From: Branchiostoma lanceolatum
Lineage: Eukaryota; Chordata; Leptocardii; Amphioxiformes; Branchiostomatidae
Direction: 5' to 3'
Length of the DNA: 64,000 bases
Assembly: GCF_035083965.1 (NCBI RefSeq)
Contig: NC_089722.1
Span: 24,736,142 to 24,800,141 of the forward strand
Of the stretch, positions 1 to 9,725 are shown piece after piece; position 1 is the first letter of the stretch; each line of letters begins with the position of its first letter. A model generated the notes under the pieces. That model worked only from the letters and a program-made list of their open reading frames with translations. It ran no database searches and was not told where the DNA came from. The position numbers and the translations under genes were made by a program.

Positions 1-397
1 AAAAAACCTCCATAAAATCATTTTAAAAACTTATATCAAAAAAATTTTAAAAGGGTCTAGGGGTATACACGTACTCTACCTGCATACCAAATTTTAGCTT
101 ATTTGGTTGACGGACGACCGAGAAGAAGCGATTTGAAGATTTGACAGGAGAAGAAGGAGAAGGAGAAGGAGAAGGAGAAGAAACCTGACAAAAACAATAT
201 GTTTCGTTGGCGAAACATAATCATGGCCGTATGATGGACCTGGACGCTTCATTTCGTTTTGCTTTTCTTTTTTTGGGGGGGGGGGGGGGGTATACATGCA
301 GCACGAGAGACATGATATTGAAAACAAGAACTTTTGCTAATGGTGCAACAACGCAGTTGACAGGTTTCTGTAACGACTGTGTTTCTCCCCTCCACAG

Positions 398-2309
398 ACG
401 TGGCCGGCAGAGGTCTCACAGTTTGAGCCAGTCATGATGGACTTCTACAACTCCTGCCATGAGCTCGCTAGGCGTCTGCTGGAGATCATAGGCAAGGGTT
501 TGGCCATCAAGGTACGTGCTCCCCCCCCCCCCCCCAAAGATGTTGGGACGTATACATGCTATTTGTTTGTTTCTTGGCGTCTTCTATAGATGACGCGTCA
601 GCCACACCTATCTACTCACGCGTACGTATGTTACATAATCCAGGCTGTTGACCACAGCTTAACTGTTATTCATGGTGCATATGTGACCATAATCACCAGG
701 TTTGATATATCTTGGTATTTGGTATGTAGGTAGGTCTTGATGAGACCAGACTTGAAAATCATTAGATTTTGGGCCCCCTAGCGGCTTGTTACGGTACTGC
801 AGTAGAACTTCCTGTTTTGATATCTTGTGTTCTGGACATGCTATGTTCATGATTTTTTGTATATGATGTAGAAAAGGACATGTTATAACTATTACATATT
901 CATGCTGTAGAATGTCGACAGTTTCCTGGACAAGTTCAAGTGGGTCGGTAAGCAGGCTGTTGGGAAGGGTCGTAACGGCACCAACCTCCGGTCACTCCGC
1001 TATCCACCCGTCCCGGGAGTCGTCAAAGAGAACCAGATCCGGTGTGGGGAACATACTGACTTCGGCTGTCTGTCTCTGCTGTTTCAGGACAACCCCGGAC
1101 TGGAGGTACTGTGAATCTTGAAATGTTCGCGGTGGTTCTATTCATTTATTTTACCTCTCCACTGCGAATATGCGTCTACAGAATTGTTTGCCCGCGAACT
1201 AAAACACTGCGAAATTAAACCCATTTCCCGTTCAACCGTGAACTTAAGTCCCAACAAACTTACAGTGAAATATACAGGGGACAGTCAAGTTGTTTAACAT
1301 TACAACTGTTTTCTGTTCAAGGTTGAATGCACAGCTAATGTAAGTTATAAAATCTCTCAATCGAAGTGTGAACCATTTCTTATGCGTACTTTGACAAGGT
1401 GACCAAGTTAGTTGAAGCCAAAGAATCGTATAGATAGTAGGTACGTAGAATATCATTAGGTACCTGATATTATACAGTTTTAAATCAAACTATTTTACAG
1501 CAAGAACATACAATGTAATATATATTTTCTGCCATTTTTGAGACCAAAATCATAACACCACGATAATGGTCGGGACACAGTGTGCCTTTCGAGTAATTTT
1601 TGCGCTGCAACAAGAAAGAACTAGAGAAACAAACGTATTCCTTCTTCTGCCCCAGGTGGTGAATCTTGAAGGGGAGTATGTACCCGCCAAGCCGATCCCG
1701 GACACCTGCCTGGTCAACATTGCGGACACCTTGCAGAGGTGGTCAGCAGACAAACTCAAGTCAACTGTAAGAAATGTTCACATTCCAATATTTTGTCATT
1801 GCTGTAAGAAAAAATTAACGGTTCTCAGTGGCAAATGTGCTAGATGTTGGCACATCGGCAACCAAATCCGCAGTGTGTTTTTTGGCACACAGTTTCAGTG
1901 GGCGTCACTCCACCGTCCGGGAAGGTAGTGTAAAGTGCCTTTCCCAAGGGCACAACGTCGGGGCATGGTGATCATGAGTATCGAACTCGGGACCTATTGA
2001 TTCCGAATTCAACGCCTCTAACCGTTACGACACGCCGATGTCATTGCTATAAATCTGATGAAATGAAACATTTTCTAATTCTTGATCTATGTCATTGATT
2101 CGTGTTGTATGCTCTGCGTACAGAGGCACCGTGTGGTGATGCCTGAGAGTGAAGAGGAGAGGAGGCGTGTCCGCCGGTCCCTGGCCTTCTTCTGTCACTG
2201 TGACGGCGACGCGGAGCTGAAATGTCTGGACGGGTCCGACAAGTATCAGTCCCTCCTGGCGCGGGAATACATCAACGAGAGGATCAGTGTCAGCTACCTG
2301 TCAGGGTAG
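398..2309 (+). CDS. Isopenicillin N synthase-like 2-oxoglutarate/Fe(II) dioxygenase, 3' part
   Basis: Four coding exons are visible: 398-511, 911-1105, 1656-1766 and 2124-2309 (stop TAG). All have AG acceptors and GT donors and compatible phases. The 5' exons lie before the window. Exon 911-1105 carries the iron-binding H-x-D in the string GEHTDFG. The last exon begins with the third ligand region RHRVVMPE and continues with RRSLAFF, which fits the R-x-S that binds 2-oxoglutarate. The segment VNIADTLQRWSADKLKST before it is the typical 'NIGDLLQRWTNGxxKST' stretch of the family. Enzymes of this family use Fe(II), O2 and usually 2-oxoglutarate to oxidise small molecules; the substrate cannot be told here. 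The protein should be soluble, since no membrane segment is seen. The second donor overlaps the end of a MITE (see findings). Family assignment is firm; the exact enzyme is unknown. Confidence 0.9.
655..852 (+). repeat. Fragment of the dispersed 'ATATTTGGTATG...GGGCCCCCT' repeat
   Basis: This intronic stretch matches, with divergence, part of the longer repeats at 45243-46260 and 48022-48700. Shared words in the same order include TATTTGGTATGT, TTTTGGGCCCCCT and GCAGTAGAACTT. It appears to be an old fragment of one repeat family that also occurs reversed near 62300-62700. Confidence 0.6.
1107..1267 (-). mobile_element. MITE, TACTGTAAATGCA family, diverged copy
   Basis: The block starts TACTGTGAATC and ends TTACAGTGAA. 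Read on the minus strand it contains the family landmarks ACTTAAGTTC, TTTCGC and ACCACCGCGAACATTTC. Four clearer copies lie at 18193, 18957, 30810 and 31241. It begins at the second base of the intron, right at the donor of the dioxygenase exon. Confidence 0.6.
1906..2040 (-). mobile_element. tRNA-derived SINE fragment, family 1
   Basis: The minus strand reads like a tRNA head, with a B-box-like GAGTTCGATAC. It is followed by CCCCGACGTTGTGCCCTTGG and GAAAGGCACTT, which are also found in the SINE copies at 34033 and 43126. The copy is truncated and diverged and lies in the last intron of the dioxygenase gene. Confidence 0.55.
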
Positions 2310-2970
2310 CTCACATAGCTTACGGCCATATGTACCTGTACACGTCTCAATAACAACCACTTACCGATGATAACCACAGGGAAAAAAAACCCACTGATCT
2401 GCTCAGATCTGTTTCCTTTGAATTTGACAGGCAACAGCAAAGTCAAATAAATGCTCAAATTTCGTCAGAAACAAGATTTCGAGGTAGGGCGTGTTGGGGG
2501 TAAATTCTAACTGATTTCCGGTAAAGTATTAAATGCATTGACGTGTTTCATAAGGGTATCATTGCTCAAGTTCATTGAAAGTTCTCTAAATGCATCAAAC
2601 GAGTCGGACATGGCTATAAGCACCTATGGTGACCATGCGCGGTGCAGATATGCGGAGTCACTAACAATGCAGTGAATAGGAACCGGTTTTGGATATTGGG
2701 ATTCGGTGCAATTAAATGGAAGGTGCGTTTATCCGAGGTGCAATTAAGTGGCTTCGTCTGTATATGAAATATCTGGCCAGTATTGCCTACATCAGTAACA
2801 CGGAATTGTGCATGTCATTCCATATACGTATACTGTATCATTCTTATTGAATAGCGTAGTGTTTAGTCTTAAGTTATGTTACATTGTTAACAGGCAAAGG
2901 CATATATGTTTTGATATTTAGTACTTCTCACGAACTTTCCATACATTGTACCTGTTACGGTTTATCGTGC

Positions 2971-2976
2971 AATAAA
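2971..2976 (+). terminator. Polyadenylation signal AATAAA of the dioxygenase gene
   Basis: A canonical AATAAA stands about 660 bases after the stop codon and gives a 3' UTR of about 680 bases. An earlier AATAAA occurs near 2446 and could be an alternative site. Confidence 0.5.
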
Positions 2977-3154
2977 GATTAAACTGAATTGAATTGAATT
3001 AGATGTAAAATTACAAGTCATGTTAGCAGCAATGTGTCTGTTTGTTTCTTTTACCTTTAACTAACTTCCTGCTGACGCCAAGATGAAATTGATTATATGG
3101 AGGTGTATGCAATGTATGTAACGTAATACATGAATCGATACAGCATTACTGTTA

Positions 3155-3284
3155 GCCTCCGTTGCAGACTCCTTCCGGTTGTTTTCTTTTTCAAGTTACA
3201 GTTTTCTTATAATAAGGAAAACATGTAATAAGAAAACTGTAACTTGAAAAAGAAAACAGCCGGAAGGAGTCTGCAACAGAGGCC
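3155..3284. mobile_element. Short fold-back element with arms of about 60 bp
   Basis: The sequence CCGTTGCAGACTCCTTCCGG and the following 40 bases return almost perfectly as a reverse complement after a loop of a few bases, so the whole block folds into one hairpin. No coding capacity. It resembles a fold-back MITE. The rest of 2990-3530 shows nothing else. Confidence 0.75.
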
Positions 3285-3530
3285 AATTACTGTACTCTAA
3301 ACCGAGATGATTTCCAAAACACAAAGCAAAATGACTTTCGCGTATGAAAGAAGCACCGAATCAGTGAATGGATAGTCTACAGGCAGATGTTGGAGGAGAC
3401 TACATTTTCCTAACCGTCCGTTTCTGAGTCAAACTGCCTCCCTTTGATATTTATCCAAGAGATTATGGCGTCTTTTATCTGCATTTGAAACACATGCACA
3501 CGCGTGCGCCGGCACAGTCATTACTTATTA

Positions 3531-3577
3531 CACACACACACACACACACACATACACACACACACACACACGCACAC

Positions 3578-3631
<54 letters not shown>

Positions 3632-3662
3632 GAAGAGAGACTGAGAGAGAGAGAGACTGAGA

Positions 3663-3694
<32 letters not shown>

Positions 3695-3784
3695 CTGAGA
3701 GAGAGAGACTGAGAGAGAGAGAGACTGAGAGAGAGAGAGAGAGAGAGACTGAGAGAGACTGAGAGAGAGAGACTGAGAGAGACA
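3531..3784. repeat. Compound (CA)n-(GA)n microsatellite
   Basis: An uninterrupted CA tract of about 75 bases, with a few TACA and GCACA variants, passes directly into a GA tract of about 175 bases interrupted by GACTGAGA. Open frames across it are simple-repeat artefacts. Confidence 0.97.
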
Positions 3785-4074
3785 GTTCATGTTGGAGAGG
3801 TCACCATGAAAACCGCGTAAACAAACTTGATCGATGATGAAAATACTTCAAGATCTTGAAGTTGAACAGTATATGGGTCACAATACAGTCATGTATGGGA
3901 AATTCTGTCTCGCTTTTGGAATGATCTATAGAGAAATTGACCTATATATGTATGTGGATATAGGAGTCAGACATGACAACAATACATAGAATATATCACT
4001 TTGTGTACCAGATAGGGTTAAGTTTGTCTTAGTAGTAATAGTCTGTAACAGCGCATCTCCGAGTCCGATTGAAG

Positions 4075-4172
4075 CAGACAGACAGACAGACAGACAGACA
4101 GGCAGACAGGCAGACAGGCAGACAGACAGACAGACAGACAGACAGACAGGAAGGCAGGTAGGCAGGCAGACA
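4075..4172. repeat. (CAGA)n / (CAGG)n tetranucleotide microsatellite
   Basis: The tract holds about 20 or more CAGA units with interspersed CAGG units, followed by a short AGGCAGGTAGGC tail. Confidence 0.95.
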
Positions 4173-4259
4173 TGAAAGAAAAAAGGGTGACAACAAAGTG
4201 GGGCTGGGAGGTATTCCATCCTTCGCAAGAGAGGTCCTCGGACCCTCGGACTCCTTTCA

Positions 4260-6366
4260 AATAAAGCGCCTTGGATACTTAGCTCTCGTTCTCAGGTTTA
4301 ATTTTCAATAACCACAGAAGTATCAGAGAAATTTGTCTCGCGCGAAAGTTTCTCAAATAACTTTACCGAAGGCGAACAAATTTACATGAAGTATTATGAT
4401 TTTGTCAATTTATTCAATGTTACTGTAATAGTAGTTGTTGCTCTACCTGAGAACGAGTTCTGACCTTTGACCTAAAGAAAAAAGAGTGCATTTTCCCCGG
4501 AAGTGACAGCTTGCTTGAGGATCGGAGAAAATAAACAAAACTAAATAGTAAATTCCGTCTTTTGGAGGGACTGCACGTGTTTCTGGACACGTTTAAACGC
4601 CGAACGACTGATCCGATAGAAGGCAAGGAATGTGGAAGGTCAGCAGAACACTCTTGTTATACAATAATATCGACATTTGCATAAATGTATTGTTACTCAT
4701 GTCGACCCGTTTTTGATCCGTTGCCAAGTCAAGTGTCAACATTTACCTTTCTTCAAAGATCAAAGATCTGAGAAATTATCGATTGAACACAGAGCCTCAG
4801 TTAGAATACCAAGTTCTTTGAATCTTCAGTGAGCGTGATCATATAAACGTGTGAGCTCAAAATATTTTGAAAATTAAAGAGGACTTAGAAAATGAAAAAA
4901 AAAGACTCCCCCTCTCTGTTGATCAAACAAGGCAAATAATAAGAGGTGGCAGACTTCACCCCTTACCCATATAATTTGCTTTACGACCTTTCCACTCCAG
5001 CGGACAAAAATAGCAGCTCTAACTGAGTATGTATGTCAATGCTTCATTGTGTATATACACACAAACAAGGCACAAAACAATAACGTTACTCCCCTCAACA
5101 ATGTTTCTGCCATCCCCCTACTTCGGGTTGTCAATGGAACAGTCCACAGTGTGTATACATGTTGTGTAATGACCCGTGACCTTTTATACATGTCATTTCA
5201 ATTGAAGGGTGAAGACTATCAATGCAGTGTAGTGAATGGCAACTCATTTGTGTCAATGATTTATGAGGTTAACCTACAGCTTACAGGTACGACTATTCAG
5301 GAATCGTTTTCTTAGTAATCTTACTCCTTTTTTTGTTGCTCATTACAAATTGTTATTGTATAAATGGGGTAAGTCGGACACTATGTCAATTCAGTTGTAT
5401 GTCAGCCCATAATGCTGTAGATCAGTGATTGTTATACATTACATCACTCGTGTATGCTTTGTTACTTTACAATAACTCAACGTACAACATGAAAACCTGA
5501 AGTGAGGTTAAATATACATGTACGTATGTGTTCCAAGACTTGCCAGGTTTGGCCGAATATTGCTGTTCCCTTGCCACATCAATGACTCAGCCTTTTCTGT
5601 TAACTATTAGCATCAGGTCAAACACATGACTTTGCTGTGAGACTGAGATTCACCTGAGATACATGTGAAAGGACAAAAAACTTTGTGGACTGAGTTGCGT
5701 GAAAGGTAGGTACAATCTACAATGATTTACTACCAGTGCATATGGGTATAACTATAAGGTATACAAAGTGCTAATGCTAATAGTAACAGCAGATTTGTAA
5801 AATTAGATGTAAGCTCAAGGTCTTATGACATGAATATGATGGATTGTTTTGCTTATCTGGTATCCTTGTGTTGACTGGTTTGTTGTGGATACTGCATGTC
5901 ATTATATGCATATGTCCCTTATACTCCCTATAAATTACACGGTCAATTGACCTGCTTTTGTGTCACTATAAATCACTCTCAAGTCACTTTTCTTATCTTT
6001 TAATGTTTCGAGAAGATGAGACAAAATGCACATTTGTGTGTTCAGCTTTAATAAACAATGTATTTGGGGATAAAGTCCTTGAATCCTGTTAACATTATGT
6101 CAACTTGACATCATAGATTTGCTTTGCTGATAAAAGGTAGGTGTGGCTTGGTATGAAGCCTCCATTGAAAATTGCAGCACTTACAAGTTATCGATAATTG
6201 CCTGCTTTCATATGTAAATGAATGAATGGTCTATTTGCATGATGTACTAGAATGTTTATGCCAATGCTGATTAGGTACATAGAATCCCTCACATGGAGGA
6301 TGTAACCTCATGCCAAACAATGCTGGAATGGAATGCAGCCTTCAGTTTCCCTTGAATAAAGTCTGC
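4260..6366. other. Intergenic, no gene seen
   Basis: Only short AT-rich open frames without recognisable domains or splice structure occur here. I see no repeat with clear ends. The 5' UTR or promoter of the downstream AIFM3 gene may begin after 8780. Confidence 0.6.
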
Positions 6367-8780
6367 AATAGACCCCTTTCCAAATACCGCGGCCATTTTG
6401 AATCCAGGGCGCGCGCACGTGATTCGAGCGCGGGAAAAGTCAACACCCGGTAAGACCAAGCCAGCGGTAAGGCGTTCCCAGTAGAAACCAGCGTTGAGTC
6501 ATCTTCGGCGGCGAGATGTTCTCCTTCTCGGTGAAATCCATCGATATATTTGCATGGCACAAGTAGATGATATTGTTGTGGACACTTGGACTAGATATCG
6601 GCCAGTAAAATTGTGAATTTCTGCTACTTTTCCACAGTTTCTGCCGGGATGTTGAACGCGCGCTACAGTGATAAAATGCTGATATGTTTACACCGCGTGC
6701 TTGTAATTTCCCTAATAATGTTAGCTAAAGTCGAGAAAAATCCCACAAAACATACACTTTTCGGATCATTTTAGCTTCGTTTAGGTATGAATATAACTCT
6801 TGAGTCTTTTGGCTGTCGTGACAATGCCAACATCATCTTGAAATTACGTTACTTTGAGGGAGGGTTTTGTTTTCCGTGCAGCGTTACATCGACTTCGCTC
6901 AGCAATATTTGACATTTCCGTTGAATGCAATCCCACAAAAAAAACAAGACGTGAAAATATAGACTTGAGTTCAATGTCCTTTTGGGTACAAATTTGGCAG
7001 CATTCCGGCGGCTTTTTGACGATCTTTTCGGATGCCAAGAATTTAGGCTTGAGGACTCCAAGTACGCGAGTGAAGTTGTGTTTTCCATTCTATCTGACGT
7101 TTCTTTAAATTATTTTGCGCGGCAATATTTCAGATATCTGTTGGCCGGATGGAACCCAAAAAACGTTAAATAATATTGACTTGAGGACTGAAGGACCTCC
7201 GGCCGATATTTTTCATTTTGTTGTGGGGTTTTATCCTGTGGAAATCTAAGATATTTCCGCAAAAAGTGATGTAATAAAACGCTCCAAAGAAAACACGCCC
7301 CCTGCTTCACTCACAAGTCGAGAAAAACCCCGTAAAGCATACACTTTTCGGGCTGGGATCCTTATAGCTACTTAGATAGAAATATACAGAATTTTACCGG
7401 TTGTGACTTCCCCTGGGAAAACGCGCGTTGAGAGGGGGTCGTGTTTCAGCTAGCCTTTCTTTCTTTTCTGTCTAGCTTTTCCTTTCTCTCTTGTTACATC
7501 GCTCCGCAAGCGATATTTGACATTTCCGCTGAATGCAATCCCACAAAAAAAGACCTGAAAATGTAGGCTTGAGCTAAAGGTAATTTTTTGGGGGAATTTA
7601 GCAGAATTTCGGCGGCTTCTTTTGACGAGTTTTCTGAAATATCAAAACCTAAAGTACGTGAGTGAAGATGGAGTGTTTTCACTTTGCGCCGTAATATCTT
7701 AATTTCCGTCGGATGATATTACAGAAGCGTGAAAATATAGGCTTGAGGGCTTTGCGAGTATAAAAATTTGACGGAACTTCGGTGGCTCCTTTGACTTTGA
7801 CGATATTTCAGTGCCAAGATTAGCTTGATGAAGTTCGTGAGTGAAGCAGGGGGCGTGTTTTCTTTGTAGCGTTTCATCACATTACTTTTTGCGGAAATAT
7901 TTTAGATTTCCACAGGATGAAACCCCACAACAAAAGGAAAAATATCGGCCTGAGGTCCTTCAGTCCTCAAGTCAATATTATTTAACGTTTTTTGGGTTCC
8001 ATCCGGCCAAGAGATATCTGAAATATTGCCGCGCAAAATGATTTAAAGAAACGTCAGATAGAATGGAAAACACACCTTCACTCACGTACTTAGAGTCCTC
8101 AAGCCTAAATTCTTGGCATCCGAAAAGATCGTCAAAAAGCCGCCGGAATGCTGCCATATTTAAGGACATTGAACTCAAGCCTAGGCCTATATTTTCACGT
8201 TTTTTTGTGTGTGGGATTGCATTCAGCGGAAATGTCAAATATTGCTGAGCGAAGTCGATGTAACGCTGCACAGAAAACACGACCCTCCCTCAAACTAACG
8301 TAATTTCAAGATTATGTTGGCATTGTCACAACAGCCAAAAGGCTCAAGAGTTATATTCATACCTAAACGAAGCTAAAATGATCCGAAAAGTGTATGTTTT
8401 GTGGGATTTTTCTCGACTTTAGCTAACATCATTAGGGAAATTACAAGCACGCGGTGTAAACATATCAGCATTTTATCACTGTAGCGCGCGTTCAACATCC
8501 CGGCAGAAACTGTGGAAAAGTAGCAGAAATTCACAATTTTACTGGCCGATATCTAGTCCAAGTGTCCACAACAATATCATCTACTTGTGCCATGCAAATA
8601 TATCGATGGATTTCACCGAGAAGGAGAACATCTCGCCGCCGAAGATGACTCAACGCTGGTTTCTATTGGGAACGCCTTACCGCTGGCTTGGTCTTACCGG
8701 GTGTTGACTTTTCCCGCGCTCGAATCACGTGCGCGCGCCCTGGATTCAAAATGGCCGCGGTATTTGGAAAGGGGTCTATT
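6367..8780. mobile_element. 2.4-kb palindromic (fold-back) DNA element
   Basis: The left arm, about 6367-7316, is repeated as a near-identical reverse complement at about 7834-8780, around a spacer of about 515 bases. The ends read AATAGACCCCTTTCCAAATA and its mirror image. A TA next to each GACCCC end could be a TA target duplication, which would suggest a Tc1/mariner-type mover, but this is not proven. Arms and spacer contain diverged copies of a module with the shared words ATATTTGACATTTCCG, GAATGCAATCCCACAA and ATATAGGCTTGAG. No transposase is encoded. The element lies between the dioxygenase and AIFM3 genes. Confidence 0.85.
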
Positions 8781-8965
8781 AGAAGAAGAAAGAAAGGTCG
8801 AAGGTCACATTCCTCCGATGCTGTAACCAAGAGATGTCCTATGTTGATACCCACTTACACATTGTATTATTGTACATTTTGTATAACAACAGTTTGTTCC
8901 CTCAGACCCTTGTAGTGCCTAGTGGCACATAAGGCAGTACTAGTAAGTTTCCTTGCTGTTTTAGT

Positions 8966-9188
8966 AGCAGGGTACATTTTTACAGGGAGGGGTTGCTAGC
9001 CCTTCCCCTTCAACACGGGACACCCATTTTACGTCCCTTTCGAAAGACGGGTGCAGCCCCAACTGAGATGCCCTTCCCAGGATTGAACCAGGATCTCCCA
9101 GTTACCAAATTTTAGTTAGAACCAGGAGCTCAACTGTGAGGCTGTCATGGCTGTTACCAGTACCAGTTGAGCTACAGGGACATCCCTG
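8966..9188 (-). mobile_element. tRNA-derived SINE, family 2
   Basis: On the minus strand the block begins with GTAGCTCAACTGGTA, like a tRNA A box. It later has GGTTCAATCC, like a B box, and then a non-tRNA tail containing GTCTTTCGAAAGGGACGTAA. A related tail fragment lies at 56048-56148. It is probably a retroposed SINE in the AIFM3 upstream region. Confidence 0.6.
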
Positions 9189-9725
9189 TACAACATTAGA
9201 GAGTAAAGGTTAGGATGGCTTTCATCGACCTAATTAGTAAATGTTGACAAGGTATTAAAGTTCAGCCTGATGAAGGTCAAGGTCTTAAGTTAGACTTTAG
9301 TTCAAGAGTTTAACTTGTCACAAAAAACAGTATGTTTCAAGTCTTGATATAAGAATCAACAATTTTTTCACACAAAAATTATTCTGAGATAAATATTACA
9401 ATCACTGACATGGATTCATGATTTTTGTGAGAAAACAAGAACAGTACTGGTATATCAGACTAATCTGATCATTTTGAAATCATGGCATAGCTTGCCTGAC
9501 ATTCCTTTGTTACCATGGTTTGTACTTCACTGATGATGTCACATGCACCCTGGTCAGCACTCAGATTCCCCAGTGTATCCTTGAAGCAACTTTGTTCTGC
9601 TCTGTTGCAAACAGAAGCCAACAGGTGGTTTAACGTGTGCTGATACCATACTTTTTTGCAGCAACTGTATTCCTGCAGGGCCAGACCCACATTTGCAAGC
9701 ATTGCGTGCAGGATAGGCCGACAAG

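Noticed and set aside
1566..1928. A 120-codon frame covering a dioxygenase exon as one long exon
   Set aside because: Homology stops at the donor at 1767 and resumes at 2124; the rest is intron and SINE.
3485..3790. Open frames on both strands through the CA/GA tract
   Set aside because: They are pure dinucleotide-repeat translations (THTHTH, SLSLSL) with no gene structure.
6854..8280. Paired open frames on both strands in the palindrome
   Set aside because: The same short frames recur because the arms are inverted copies; none resembles a transposase.
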